Shown piece after piece: positions 23,856-33,293 of a stretch of DNA of 64,000 nucleotides. Under the pieces are notes generated by a model that saw nothing but the letters and a program-made list of their open reading frames with translations, ran no database searches and had not been told where the DNA came from. The first letter of the stretch is position 1. The number at the start of each line of letters is the position of its first letter. The DNA comes from Thiothrix sp. GTDB lineage: Bacteria > Pseudomonadota > Gammaproteobacteria > Thiotrichales > Thiotrichaceae. The stretch lies in NCBI RefSeq assembly GCF_028714775.1, contig NZ_JAQTLS010000018.1, forward strand, positions 1 to 64,000, given 5' to 3'. A program made the translations under genes and the position numbers.

Positions 23856-24775
23856 ATATGCCCGGCGGTTTTCCGCTCCTTGCCTTGTTGCAACCAGCCC
23901 TGCGCGTGTTTGGTGATCGCCTCCACCGCAGGGTTGGCAATGCGTTTTTCCAACGAAATGGCGAAAAATTGCTGGGTAATTTTTTCTTCCCGCCCCAGCA
24001 AGATCAGGTCAGGTTCACGCAATAGCATCGGCTCCAACGCCGTAGGGGCAACGAATATCCCCGTACCGCCCAAGCCAAACGCCTGCATCAGGGCGCTATC
24101 ATCAAATTCACCCACGATCCGGGGATTCACCTGCTGGTTGAAAAACCATTGGCGTAATTTATTGCGCATTGCTGTCCCCTCGGTGGGCAGCAACAGCGGG
24201 GCATTATCCAAACAGTGCGGAAACGGCTTGTCCAGTTCAGCCTGTAGCCGTCGGTGGGCGAAGAAGCTGATGCCGCTGATCCCCAATTCGTGGTTGAAAC
24301 AGGGCACACCTAAGCTGGGCTGCATGGGGCTATCCGCAATGACCAATTCCATCCGGTGTGAAATCAAGGCATCCAATAAGTCGGGCAGTTTGCCTTCGGT
24401 GCAGACAATATTGACGGGGGATTGCAATTGGGTGGATGGTTCGAGCAGTTTGTAAGCAATGGCTTTGGGCACAATGTCGGATACCCCGACGCGGAACAAC
24501 TGCGCCCCGCCTTTTAAGTACGGGCGTACTGCTTCCCGTAATTCCGTGCCTTGCTGGAAAATCTTGTCAGCGTATTCCCGTGTGACCCGCCCAGCTTCGG
24601 TCAGGCGCAAATTACGTCCGCTGTGTTGGAAGAGTTTTACTTCTAACGCATCTTCCAATTGCCCCAATTGTCCGCTGATGGTCTGTGGTGTCAGGTTCAG
24701 CATCTCGCTGGCGCGTGCAATGCTGCCAGCGTTGGCAACGGTGTGGAAGTAATACAGGTGTTTGTAGTTCAACAT
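23852..24775 (-). CDS. nhaR: NhaR-type LysR transcriptional activator
   Basis: 307 codons. The LysR HTH at 1-65 includes NYKHLYYFHTVANAGSIARA and LTPQTISGQLGQLEDALEVK, close to E. coli NhaR. The rest is the substrate-binding-type effector domain. NhaR activates Na+/H+ antiporter genes in response to sodium; no nhaA is present in the window. Divergent from the Rrf2-type gene, sharing a 123-base upstream region. Confidence 0.85.
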   Translation of the reverse strand: MLNYKHLYYFHTVANAGSIARASEMLNLTPQTISGQLGQLEDALEVKLFQHSGRNLRLTEAGRVTREYADKIFQQGTELREAVRPYLKGGAQLFRVGVSDIVPKAIAYKLLEPSTQLQSPVNIVCTEGKLPDLLDALISHRMELVIADSPMQPSLGVPCFNHELGISGISFFAHRRLQAELDKPFPHCLDNAPLLLPTEGTAMRNKLRQWFFNQQVNPRIVGEFDDSALMQAFGLGGTGIFVAPTALEPMLLREPDLILLGREEKITQQFFAISLEKRIANPAVEAITKHAQGWLQQGKERKTAGHI

Positions 24776-24898
24776 GCGGTACTCCTCAAAGCATCAAGTT
24801 TTCTCGATGTATTCATGTATTAAATTCGACTTTTTCTTATCTTCGGTGGCGACTATAGTTGTTGTCAAGGAAAAGAAAACGGAGACAGGAATCAAGAA

Positions 24899-25396
24899 AT
24901 GAAACTATCCACTCAAGGTCAGCACGCCATTATGGCTATGTTGGCGCTGGCGATTCACGATGATGAAGGCGCTTTGCGTCTGGGTGATATTGCGAAACAG
25001 CAGGGGATTTCATTGTCCTATTTGGAACAGATATTTGCCAAGCTGCGCAATGAAGGGCTGGTTGAAGGGATCCGTGGCCCAGGCGGCGGCTACTGTTTGG
25101 TACTCGCGGCGGATGAAATCACTCTGGCGGAAATTGTGTCAGCAGCGGAAGATGAGGCCGAAGAGCCATGCGTTACTGGCAGTGCCGAGCAGCAAGCCAT
25201 TTTGGGCATGTGGGAAGACTTAAGCAGCCAGTTTCACGAGTTCCTCAATGGGATCAGTTTGGCGAGTTTGATGGCAGGCCATAAGTTGCCGCGTAAAGTT
25301 TATAGGATGGGGGAAACTGCGAGCTTGATTGCGCGTATGTTCCCGGCACGGATGCCAATGTCAACCCCCGGCATGGCACATCACGCGGCGATGTAA
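24899..25396 (+). CDS. Rrf2-family regulator lacking the IscR cysteine cluster
   Basis: 165 codons. The N-terminal winged HTH is near-identical in pattern to IscR: LSTQGQHAIMAMLALAIHD, QGISLSYLEQIFAKLRNEGL and RGPGGGYCL. IscR binds a [2Fe-2S] cluster with three cysteines after a SAVDE-like segment; here the equivalent region reads AEDEAEEPCVTGSAEQQAI, with a single cysteine. Cluster binding in the IscR way is therefore unlikely. No isc genes are adjacent. It might respond to a different ligand or bind DNA without a cofactor. Confidence 0.85.
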   Translation: MKLSTQGQHAIMAMLALAIHDDEGALRLGDIAKQQGISLSYLEQIFAKLRNEGLVEGIRGPGGGYCLVLAADEITLAEIVSAAEDEAEEPCVTGSAEQQAILGMWEDLSSQFHEFLNGISLASLMAGHKLPRKVYRMGETASLIARMFPARMPMSTPGMAHHAAM

Positions 25397-25465
25397 ACCC
25401 GCTTTTACTATACTAACAGTCACCTCCGATGTGCCGCCCAATACTCCTCCGGGGCGGCCTCTCCC

Positions 25466-25507
25466 CAGCGGGATTGCGTTTGAGCCACGTAATCCCGCTG
25501 TTTTTTT
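25466..25507 (+). terminator. Terminator after the Rrf2 gene
   Basis: CAGCGGGATT (25466-25475) pairs perfectly with AATCCCGCTG (25491-25500), followed by seven T. Confidence 0.8.
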
Positions 25508-25527
25508 GCCTGTAACTCGCCCAATAA

Positions 25528-25553
25528 AAAAGGGAGTGCAAGCACTCCCTTTT
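25528..25553. terminator. Terminator between the Rrf2 and pstS genes
   Basis: AAAAGGGAGTGC (25528-25539) pairs perfectly with GCACTCCCTTTT (25542-25553) around only AA; T-runs occur on both strands, so it serves pstS on the minus strand and backs up the Rrf2 terminator. Confidence 0.75.
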
Positions 25554-25604
25554 AAATGGACTCCGTTTTAGTTAAGCGAGTTGTTTAACCGGAGAGTTTT
25601 TTTA

Positions 25605-26690
25605 TTATTTCAGTCCATCAGCAGACAAGGTTTGCAGTTCAGCCGCTGCTTTAGCAGTTGCGTCACGCTTGTCTTTAGGCATTGGGATAAAGCCTTTGTC
25701 AGCCAGATAGCCATCATCGCCCCATGCTGCTTCGCTGGTAAATTCAGCTACGAATTCCTTGATGCCTTTCACTTGGTCAACGTGCGCGTTTTTCACGTAC
25801 ATGAACAGTGGGCGGGAAACCGGGTAGCTGCCGTCAGCAATCGTTTCAAAGGTCGGGGCAACGCCGCCAACTTTAGAGCCTTTCACCTTGTCTTCGTTCT
25901 GTTCCAAGAAGCTGTAGCCGAAAATGCCCAGTGCATTGGCGTTAGCTTCCAGTTTTTGCACGATCAGGTTGTCGTTTTCGCCTGCTTCGACGTAAACGCC
26001 ATCTTCACGGATGGTTTGGCAAGCCGCTTTATGCTCTTTTTCTTTCGCTTCAGCTTCGTCTTTCTTGCCAGCTTCTTTCAGTTTGCCTGCTTCGGCTTTG
26101 ATGGCGTCCAGTGTGGCAATACCTTTACAGCCGCCTTCCATGACCATTTCGGCGAAAGCGTCACGAGTACCGGAGGTTGGCGGTGGGCCAAGCACTTCGA
26201 TTTTCGTGTCTGGCAGTGTGGCGTTGACTTCTTTCCACGTCTTAGCGGTGTTGTCGACCAGTTCGCCTTTGTCGTTAGGGACTTTCTTAGCCAGTGCCAT
26301 GAACAGGTCTTTCAGGGTCAGGTCGTAAGCTGCTGCACTTTTAGCGTTAGCAATGGCGATGCCGTCGAAACCGATTTGTACTTCAGTGACTTTGTCGACG
26401 CCGTTTTTGCTGCAAGTTTCAAACTCGCCTTTTTTCATGCGGCGTGAAGCGTTAGCAACGTCCGGGGTGTCGATGCCTGAGCCTGAGCAGAACAGTTTGA
26501 CGCCGCCGCCAGTGCCAGTCGCTTCGACTTTCGGGGCTGCATTGCCAGTTTTCTTGGCAAATTGCTCAGCAACGGTGGTGGAGAATGGGTATACGGTGGA
26601 AGAACCAACGATTTCGATGTTGTCACGGGCTTGCGCAACAGTAGCAGACAGCGCCAGAGCCGCAGCAATAGCCAGAGCGATTTTCTTCAT
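25605..26690 (-). CDS. pstS: PstS phosphate-binding protein
   Basis: 361 codons. The signal peptide is MKKIALAIAAALALSATVAQA. Phosphate-site motifs include GSSTVYPFSTTVAEQF, GSGIDTPDVANASR and SGTRDAF. It captures phosphate for the PstCAB transporter, whose genes are not in the window. A lysine- and glutamate-rich insertion at about residues 200-222 (AGKLKEAGKKDEAEAKEKE) is longer than usual. A PHO box lies 83 bases upstream of the start, and strong hairpins follow the stop, so it is probably transcribed alone under PhoB control. Confidence 0.93.
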   Translation of the reverse strand: MKKIALAIAAALALSATVAQARDNIEIVGSSTVYPFSTTVAEQFAKKTGNAAPKVEATGTGGGVKLFCSGSGIDTPDVANASRRMKKGEFETCSKNGVDKVTEVQIGFDGIAIANAKSAAAYDLTLKDLFMALAKKVPNDKGELVDNTAKTWKEVNATLPDTKIEVLGPPPTSGTRDAFAEMVMEGGCKGIATLDAIKAEAGKLKEAGKKDEAEAKEKEHKAACQTIREDGVYVEAGENDNLIVQKLEANANALGIFGYSFLEQNEDKVKGSKVGGVAPTFETIADGSYPVSRPLFMYVKNAHVDQVKGIKEFVAEFTSEAAWGDDGYLADKGFIPMPKDKRDATAKAAAELQTLSADGLK

Positions 26691-26772
26691 GTGATAGTCT
26701 CCAAAGTTTCAGGCCAGTAATCAGACCAATTCAGTATCAGGGTTGAACTGCTGCGTACTTTACGGCTTGAAT

Positions 26773-26790
26773 ATGACAACTTTGTGACAA
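26773..26790 (-). promoter_or_regulatory. PHO box upstream of pstS
   Basis: On the minus strand TTGTCAC-AAAG-TTGTCAT gives two 7-bp direct repeats with the 11-bp period of the PhoB site (consensus CTGTCAT). Its position, 83-100 bases before the pstS start, is typical. Confidence 0.8.
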
Positions 26791-26868
26791 GCAGAAAAAA
26801 TTTGTGTTGCGCACTTCCACTAGCAAGCAGAACCCCCTACTCTCGGCGGCCTGAACAAGGAGAATAAG

Positions 26869-27612
26869 ATGAAACCATTACGCCGCGCTTTGCGCTTGAG
26901 CCGTCTGAGCCTGCATATCGTGAACGGCATTGTGCTGACGGCTGTGTTGGCGGGGGTATTGCGCCGTTCGTGCGATGAGCCGTTTTACCAGCAGTTGATC
27001 CGTTGGTGGTTGGGGAAACTGCCGCGCCTGATGGGGGTGACGGTGACGGTCAAAGGTGAACCCGCTAGCGAAACGGTATTAATGGTTGCTAACCACATTT
27101 CGTGGCTGGATATTCCGGTGTTGGGGAGTGTTGCCAAAGTCCGTTTTCTGTCCAAACAGGAGGTGCGCCATTGGCCGGTGGTTGGCTGGCTGGCGGATAA
27201 GGCTGGCACGTTATTCATTACCCGAGGGCAAGCGGGGGCAGCAGCGCAAGCCGCCGCGACCATTTCGCAGGCATTACAAGCGGGCAGGGCGGTACTGCTG
27301 TTCCCGGAAGGTACGACCAGTACCGGCAATGCGGTGCGCACTTTCCATGCGCGGCTGCTGGCTCCGGCGATGGATGCGCAACTGCCGGTGCAACCTGTGG
27401 CGGTACGTTATCCGGGTGCGGAAGGGCTGACCAATCCGCTAGTGCCTTACGTTGACCAGCAATCCTTGTGGGAAAACCTGCGTGCTATTTTGGGGGAACG
27501 CGAAGTGCTGGCAGAAATCCATTTCCTGCCGCTGGTGCAAACTGCCGGGCAAGAGCGCAAGGCAGTGGCGGCAGCGTGCGAACAGCACATCAGGCAAGCG
27601 CTATGGCCTTGA
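26869..27612 (+). CDS. plsC: 1-acyl-sn-glycerol-3-phosphate acyltransferase
   Basis: 247 codons. It adds the second acyl chain to make phosphatidic acid. One N-terminal hydrophobic segment (about 16-32) is followed by the PlsC domain with motif I NHISWLD (H76, D81) and motif III FPEGTTS (about 145-151). The RFLSKQEV segment between them is family-typical. The ATG has AAGGAG 9 bases upstream. The 3' end overlaps dbpA on the other strand by 23 bases. Confidence 0.9.
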   Translation: MKPLRRALRLSRLSLHIVNGIVLTAVLAGVLRRSCDEPFYQQLIRWWLGKLPRLMGVTVTVKGEPASETVLMVANHISWLDIPVLGSVAKVRFLSKQEVRHWPVVGWLADKAGTLFITRGQAGAAAQAAATISQALQAGRAVLLFPEGTTSTGNAVRTFHARLLAPAMDAQLPVQPVAVRYPGAEGLTNPLVPYVDQQSLWENLRAILGEREVLAEIHFLPLVQTAGQERKAVAAACEQHIRQALWP

Positions 27613-28969
27613 ATTTACGCCCTTTAATTTTGCCGTTTTGCAGGCACGCGAGCGCTTGTTTGGCAACGCTGCGTTCCACCGCGACATAGGCAGCGTAATC
27701 CAGCACGTCGATTTTGCCTACGGCTTTGCCGTTAATACCGCCTTCGCCAGTCAGTGCGCCGAGGATGTCGCCGGGGCGGACTTTTTCCTTACGTCCGGCA
27801 GCGATACTCAAAGTAACATTCGGGGCGGGACGCGGGGTGAGGGTTGCGCCGCTGATGGCGGAAATCACTTCAAAATCCAGTTCGGTTTTTTGCGCAATGC
27901 CAATGTCGGCGAGCTTATGGCGCTCAGCATCGGTGAGCAGGTTGAGTGCCAAGCCTTCTTTGCCCGCCCGCCCGGTGCGCCCGACGCGGTGGATGTAAAT
28001 GTCGGGGTCGTGTGGCAATTCGTAGTTGATCACGCAGGGCAGGTCTTCAATGTCCAAACCGCGTGCGGCGACATCGGTGGCAATCAGGAAGTTGAAGCTC
28101 TGGTGTTTGAATTGCACGAATACTTCGTCGCGGTCGCGTTGTTCCATTTCGCCATGCAGGGCTTTGACGCTGAAACCACGTTGCTTGAGGTGTTCGGCGA
28201 CTTCGCGCACGCCCACTTTCATGTTGCAGAAAATCACCGCAGAACGTGGCTGGAAATGCGCCAGCAGGGTTTCGAGCGCGGGCAGGCGTTCGCTTTTGTT
28301 GCAGATGAACGATTGCTGGTTGATGGCGTTGGCTTGGTGCAAGGTTTCGGCTTTGACCTGTACCGGGCTGCGCTGGAATTGCTTGCTCAGGGCTTTGATG
28401 TCGTCGGGGTAGGTGGCGGAAAACAGCAGCGTTTGGCGGCGCGGAGGGGTGGTGCTGATGATCCGCGCGATGTCTTCCATGAAACCCATTTCCAACATTC
28501 GGTCGGCTTCGTCGAGTACCAGCGTGTGGATGCGGGTCAGGTCGAGGGTGCGTTTGCCGAGGTGGTCGTTGATGCGCCCCGGTGTGCCGACGAGCACGTG
28601 TGCGCCGTGTTCCAACGAGACGGCTTGCGGTGCGAGCGGTTGTCCGCCGGTTAAGGTCACGACTTTGATGTTGGGCTGGTAACGCGCCAAACGGCGGATT
28701 TCATTGGCGACTTGCGTGCTGAGTTCGCGGGTCGGGCACAGTACCAAGGCTTGCGCGGCGAAATTTTGCGGGTCGAGCTTTGCCAATAGGGTAATGGCGA
28801 ATACGGCGGTTTTTCCGCTGCCGGTTTTGGCTTGCGCAATCAGGTCAGCACCTTGCAGCGCGTGCGGCAGGGCTTCGGCTTGGATCGCGGTCATCTTCTG
28901 GTAGCCGAGGTTGTCGAGGTTGGCAAGCTGGGCTTCGGGCAGGTTCAGGGTGGCAAAAGAGGTTGGCAT
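27590..28969 (-). CDS. dbpA: DEAD-box RNA helicase DbpA
   Basis: 459 codons, like E. coli DbpA (457). Motifs in order: AKTGSGKT (47-54), PTREL, DEAD (153-156), SAT (184-186), RGLDIEDLP and HRVGRTGRAGKEG. The final 75 residues, with GDILGALTGEGGING and VERSVAKQALACL, match the DbpA RNA-binding domain that recognises hairpin 92 of 23S rRNA. It acts in large-subunit assembly. It overlaps plsC at the 3' end. Confidence 0.95.
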   Translation of the reverse strand: MPTSFATLNLPEAQLANLDNLGYQKMTAIQAEALPHALQGADLIAQAKTGSGKTAVFAITLLAKLDPQNFAAQALVLCPTRELSTQVANEIRRLARYQPNIKVVTLTGGQPLAPQAVSLEHGAHVLVGTPGRINDHLGKRTLDLTRIHTLVLDEADRMLEMGFMEDIARIISTTPPRRQTLLFSATYPDDIKALSKQFQRSPVQVKAETLHQANAINQQSFICNKSERLPALETLLAHFQPRSAVIFCNMKVGVREVAEHLKQRGFSVKALHGEMEQRDRDEVFVQFKHQSFNFLIATDVAARGLDIEDLPCVINYELPHDPDIYIHRVGRTGRAGKEGLALNLLTDAERHKLADIGIAQKTELDFEVISAISGATLTPRPAPNVTLSIAAGRKEKVRPGDILGALTGEGGINGKAVGKIDVLDYAAYVAVERSVAKQALACLQNGKIKGRKFKAIALA

Positions 28970-29046
28970 GAGGCGGCTCGTAGGTTGGGGAGGTGCATGA
29001 TAGCGGGTTTTGGGCGGGATGGTGCAGTGAAAATGCGATTGCCGTT

Positions 29047-29439
29047 TTAAGGGGTAAAGGGTTGGCAGCTACTTTTGCTCTTTGCCCGTTTGATGAGCTT
29101 GTCATCGAAGGTGGCAAACCGTCCGCAGTGTTGGCTCAGTGCTAAATGCCACGCATCGGCAAAGTCCATATTTTGCTGCCCGAACCAATCCAACGCCAGT
29201 TTGACAGCGAATGCATCGCGGACATGCACATTTTCCATCCCCAGCAGGTTGAGGAAGCCTTGCAAGATGGCATCTGGTGATAATCCATAAGCAAAACGCA
29301 GCACCCATTCCGTTTCGAGCATGACAGTATCGGGGATGTAAACGTCATGATGAGTAAGCAGTTTTTTTGCCCGTTGAAATTGTTCTGCGTCATCTTGTAC
29401 CAGAAAGCGCACGAGGATATTGGTATCAACCGCGACCAT
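29047..29439 (-). CDS. vapC: VapC-type PIN-domain toxin
   Basis: 130 codons from 29439 (MVAVDTNILVRFLVQDD); a longer frame from 29505 would overlap the antitoxin extensively. The PIN domain shows the first acidic residue D5 (AVDTN), a middle glutamate within METEWVLR and DFADAWHLA (second acidic site), and a final aspartate in FATFDDKL. It is a metal-dependent RNase that probably cleaves tRNA or rRNA when released. It overlaps the antitoxin by 14 bases. Confidence 0.85.
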   Translation of the reverse strand: MVAVDTNILVRFLVQDDAEQFQRAKKLLTHHDVYIPDTVMLETEWVLRFAYGLSPDAILQGFLNLLGMENVHVRDAFAVKLALDWFGQQNMDFADAWHLALSQHCGRFATFDDKLIKRAKSKSSCQPFTP

Positions 29440-29707
29440 ATTGCGCCTCAATGCCTTGACGGATAGCGGCTTCCATCTCCTCCAGTGTTTTTGCTTCGCC
29501 AACATAGCTGTGTTTGAGGCAGCCAGCCGCTTGTTCCAGCGTTGTTTTGGGGAATAGGGCGAGTTTTAGCGGGCGAAGCAGGATGCCATCGGGAGTTTCT
29601 TCCACCCTAAATTGCTGGCCGCTTGTCCATTGGTGAGTGCGGCGGATACTTTTGGGGATAACGATTTGCCCTTTGCTGGACAGGTGAGTAACTTGTGCGG
29701 ATTGCAT
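29426..29707 (-). CDS. vapB: AbrB/SpoVT-type VapB antitoxin
   Basis: 93 codons from 29707, where GAGG lies 7 bases upstream; the longer frame from 29749 lacks a ribosome site. The N-terminus (VTHLSSKGQIVIPKSIRRT) is the swapped-hairpin AbrB DNA-binding domain. The C-terminal part wraps the toxin. It precedes and overlaps vapC, the usual autoregulated order. Confidence 0.85.
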   Translation of the reverse strand: MQSAQVTHLSSKGQIVIPKSIRRTHQWTSGQQFRVEETPDGILLRPLKLALFPKTTLEQAAGCLKHSYVGEAKTLEEMEAAIRQGIEAQYGRG

Positions 29708-29888
29708 GGCTTGCCTCAAGGTAAGACGAAAGTAAGTCAATTGTTTCATGTCGGTGTTTGCACTGTCAATGCCACTGTTGAAGTGGCAGGCTATGCCCTA
29801 CCGTCCATCTGCTTGTGACTTGTTCATCATAAATTCCTTATATAACATAAGGCCATGCAGACAATAAAAATTTAAGCAGGTAGCCTAC

Positions 29889-32800
29889 ATGCAATATCCC
29901 CCTATCTCCCGCCCAACAGGGCAGGGTAGCCAACAGTTTCCCCATTTCCTAAAAACCATGCTGTTGTTGGCTTTCATGCTGCTGTCACCATTGACGCAAG
30001 TGTGGGCAGCCCCCGCCTCCTGCGGGTCAGATTACAGCTCTGCCATGAATAACTATGGTGGCTTTTACAATTCACCCAATTATCCTAATTCTGATACCTT
30101 TGTCGCACTCAAGGCTGATGGTTCTATCACTGCGTGGGGGACACGCACTATCGGTGTCCCCGCCGACAATGGGTTTGTCAGTATCGCCTCGAATGTATAT
30201 GCTTTTGCAGCCCTCAAGGCTGATGGCTCCATCGCCGTTTGGGGGGATAGTGGATACGGTGGCAGCGGCGCACCAACCGAGACAGGCTTTGTCAGTATCG
30301 CCTCAAATGGATATGCTTTTGCCGCCCTCAAGGCTGATGGCTCCATCAAAGCTTGGGGGAACGTCAGCTACGGTGGCAGCGGCGCACCAACCGAGACAGG
30401 CTTTGTCAGTATCGCCTCGAATGGATATGCTTTTGCTGCCCTCAAGGCTGATGGCTCCATCAAAGCTTGGGGGGACGGCTACAAAGGTGGCAGCAACGCT
30501 CCCATCACCAGCAGCAACGGCTTTGTCAGCGACGGCTTTGTCAGCATTGCCTCGACAGATGCTGCCTTTGCCGCACTCAGGGGCGATGGCTCCATTAAAG
30601 TTTGGGGGGACAGCAGCAAAGGTGGCAGCGGAGCACCAACCGAGACGGGCTTTGTCAGTATCGCCTCGAATCAAAATGCTTTTGCTGCCCTCAAGGCTGA
30701 TGGCTCCATCAAAGCTTGGGGGAGCGTCAGCTACGGTGACAGCGGAGCACCAATCGGGACGGGTTTTGTCAGTATCGCCTCTACTGGTGGAGCTTTTGCC
30801 GCCCTCAAGGCTGATGGCTCCATCAAAGCTTGGGGGGGCAGCAGCTACGGTGGCAGCGGAGCACCAACTGATACAGGCTTTGTCAGCATCGCCTCGAATT
30901 CAGTTGCTTTTGCCGCCCTCAAGGCTGATGGCTCCATCAAAGCTTGGGGGGGCGGCGGCTACGGTAACGGTGGCAGCGGAGCACCAACTGATACAGGCTT
31001 TGTCAGCATCGCCTCGAATTCAGTTGCTTTTGCCGCCCTCAAGGCTGATGGCTCCATCAAAGCCTGGGGGTACAGCGGTTACGGTGGCAGCGGAGCACCA
31101 ACCGAGACAGGCTTTGTCAGTATCGCCTCGAATGGATATGCTTTTGCCGCCCTCAAGGCTGATGGCTCCATCAAAGCTTGGGGGGACAGCAGCAAAGGTG
31201 GCAGCGGCCTTCCCACCAGCAGCAACGGCTTTGTCAGCATCAATGGGGTTGCTCCCAAAATGCCGACCAATTGCCGTTTTACCCTCAAACAGTTAAATAC
31301 AGTACCGTCAATTAGTTCTAATGCTGGCCAGCCGTTGTCAGTGAGTGTGCCTGAGAACGTTACTGTCGTGACGGACATTAATGCCAGCGACCCTGAAGAT
31401 GGGAACGAAACCAATCTCCGTTATCGCTTGGAAGGTGTTGATGCTGCACTTTTCCAGATTGGGGTGGATGGAAAACTGGCTTTCAGTGTGGCTCCCGATT
31501 TTGAGAAACCACGGCAACAGGGAACGTCATCGAATGTTTACACCCTGATCGTGAAAGTCACGGATAAAGGTGGTTTGAGTACTAACCAATCCATCACTGT
31601 GACGATCAGGGATGTGTATGAGCCACCGCCTGTTTCACTTCCCCCGACGTTCACCTCATCTAACAACATCACGTTTGCTGAGAACAGTACCAGTGCAGTC
31701 ATTGATGTAAATGCTACCGACGACAAGGATAGTGAAGGCAAGGGGCTGACCTACCAGTTGGACAGCAGTGTTGCATCAACGGACAATGCCCTGTTCAACC
31801 TTGACAGCACCACGGGTATCCTTGGCTTTAAAACCCCGCCTGCTTATGCCTCGCCTAAGGATGCGAACAAAGACAATACGTATATCGTCGCTCTGAAAGC
31901 GTGTGGCAGTGACAATGCTTGTACCACACAAACCGTGTTGGTGGCTGTTACCAATGTTCCTGTTCCTCCCCCGCCACCCAATGTTGGCGAACCGCTGGTG
32001 CTGGAATACAGCATCCGCCGTGATGGCGATTCCAACCGTTATCGTGTGTACATGCGTCCGCAAGCGACCCCGACCAAAAACATCAGCGTCACAGGGCAAA
32101 TCACCCTTAAAGTGCCACATGGGACAGGCGTCAGCAAATTCGGCATCAGTGACCTGCAAAGTACTATCGGCAGCGTGACCTGGACACAAAACTCACGTAG
32201 CGATGCCCCCACGGAAGGCAGTAATGCCGACTACATTTCCTTCACCTTCTCCCCGGAAGGCAGTAATGCGTTTAACTGGAAAGCAGGGCAAGAGTTGGAG
32301 GTCTTCAACTTTGCCACTACTACCAACCAATGCAACGGTCTGGTCAGCGTGATGGAAAACACCGATGCGTTCAATACCGTGCCAAACTCGCGCAACAGCA
32401 ATCCCGGCAACCAGTTTAATAATATGGGCTGGGGAGCTACCGGCGAGAATCATTACTTGGGTAACTACGGCACACCGCAGGATTGCACCACCGCTGTCAA
32501 TGTTAAGGTACGCGCCTTCCTGCAAGGCTCTTACAGCAGTGTGGATGGTGTAATGGGCGATGGCTTGCGCAGTGCAGGATTTATCCCACCTACCCAACCG
32601 TACAGTATTGCACCGTGGGTATATCGCGGGGCGGAAAAACTGGGGTCAACAGTAAATGGCATGATGGGCAAGAATGCGGTGACTGACTGGGTATTGGTGG
32701 AATTGCGTGATGCTGCCAACCCGGCAGTGATAGTTGCAACCCAAGCCGCCATCTTACAGCGTGACGGTGATATTGTGGATGCAACAACCGGCTCACCAAT

Positions 32801-33275
32801 CCTCGCTATCAGTGGGGTTAGGGCAGGCAATTACTACGTCAGCGTGCGTCACCGTAACCATCTGGGGGTGATGAGCAAAACTGCTTTAGCACTCTCCAAA
32901 AATACGCCGATAACCGTGGTGGACTTTACCCGCCCCACAACCGCAGTGTACGGCACTTATGCCCGTTTGGATGGTGCAACCGTTTCCCTGATGTGGGCGG
33001 GCGACACCAATGCTAACGGCACTGTCGTTATCAGCGGCGGTGGAAATGATATTTCCCTCGTGTTGGGAACCGTGCTGGGGCAATCGGCGAATACCGAAGC
33101 CAACGTCAATTACCTGCTCAAAGGGTATTACGGCACGGATGTGAACATGGATGGGCAGACCTTGTATGCAGGCCCAAATAATGACATTGCCCAACTGGTA
33201 GGGAATGTCTTGCTGCATCCGGGCAATACGAGCTTTGCGGCTAACTACATCATTAATGGGGGTATCCCAAAGTAA
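29889..33275 (+). CDS. Large secreted protein with RCC1-like repeats, cadherin-like and dockerin-like domains
   Basis: 1128 codons with an N-terminal signal peptide ending near TQVWA. Residues about 60-450 contain about ten copies of a 38-residue repeat (FAALKADGSIKAWG...GFVSIASN), an RCC1-like beta-propeller pattern. Two cadherin-like domains follow (from ISSNAGQPLSVSVPENV and from ITFAENSTSAVIDVNATDD). The C-terminus has a pair of calcium-loop-like stretches, DTNANGTVVISG and DVNMDGQTLYAG, with a LVGNVLL helix, much like a dockerin. It may be a surface adhesin or matrix protein; function is not proven. The gene stands alone, with a terminator-like hairpin after it. Confidence 0.8.
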   Translation: MQYPPISRPTGQGSQQFPHFLKTMLLLAFMLLSPLTQVWAAPASCGSDYSSAMNNYGGFYNSPNYPNSDTFVALKADGSITAWGTRTIGVPADNGFVSIASNVYAFAALKADGSIAVWGDSGYGGSGAPTETGFVSIASNGYAFAALKADGSIKAWGNVSYGGSGAPTETGFVSIASNGYAFAALKADGSIKAWGDGYKGGSNAPITSSNGFVSDGFVSIASTDAAFAALRGDGSIKVWGDSSKGGSGAPTETGFVSIASNQNAFAALKADGSIKAWGSVSYGDSGAPIGTGFVSIASTGGAFAALKADGSIKAWGGSSYGGSGAPTDTGFVSIASNSVAFAALKADGSIKAWGGGGYGNGGSGAPTDTGFVSIASNSVAFAALKADGSIKAWGYSGYGGSGAPTETGFVSIASNGYAFAALKADGSIKAWGDSSKGGSGLPTSSNGFVSINGVAPKMPTNCRFTLKQLNTVPSISSNAGQPLSVSVPENVTVVTDINASDPEDGNETNLRYRLEGVDAALFQIGVDGKLAFSVAPDFEKPRQQGTSSNVYTLIVKVTDKGGLSTNQSITVTIRDVYEPPPVSLPPTFTSSNNITFAENSTSAVIDVNATDDKDSEGKGLTYQLDSSVASTDNALFNLDSTTGILGFKTPPAYASPKDANKDNTYIVALKACGSDNACTTQTVLVAVTNVPVPPPPPNVGEPLVLEYSIRRDGDSNRYRVYMRPQATPTKNISVTGQITLKVPHGTGVSKFGISDLQSTIGSVTWTQNSRSDAPTEGSNADYISFTFSPEGSNAFNWKAGQELEVFNFATTTNQCNGLVSVMENTDAFNTVPNSRNSNPGNQFNNMGWGATGENHYLGNYGTPQDCTTAVNVKVRAFLQGSYSSVDGVMGDGLRSAGFIPPTQPYSIAPWVYRGAEKLGSTVNGMMGKNAVTDWVLVELRDAANPAVIVATQAAILQRDGDIVDATTGSPILAISGVRAGNYYVSVRHRNHLGVMSKTALALSKNTPITVVDFTRPTTAVYGTYARLDGATVSLMWAGDTNANGTVVISGGGNDISLVLGTVLGQSANTEANVNYLLKGYYGTDVNMDGQTLYAGPNNDIAQLVGNVLLHPGNTSFAANYIINGGIPK
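30170..31250 (+). repeat. Tandem 114-bp coding repeat
   Basis: About ten near-identical copies of a 114-bp (38-codon) unit, each with GCTGATGGCTCCATCAAAGC. Some neighbours are identical over most of their length, for example around 30890-31020, which shows recent expansion. Confidence 0.8.
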
Positions 33276-33293
33276 TAGGGGTGCTCGTTTTAC

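Noticed and set aside
27452-28654. A 400-codon plus-strand frame opposite dbpA
   Set aside because: It is antisense to a helicase with all motifs intact and shows no family signature.
30170-31250. CRISPR-like array
   Set aside because: The 114-bp repeats are coding, tandem and contiguous, without unique spacers, and no cas genes are present.
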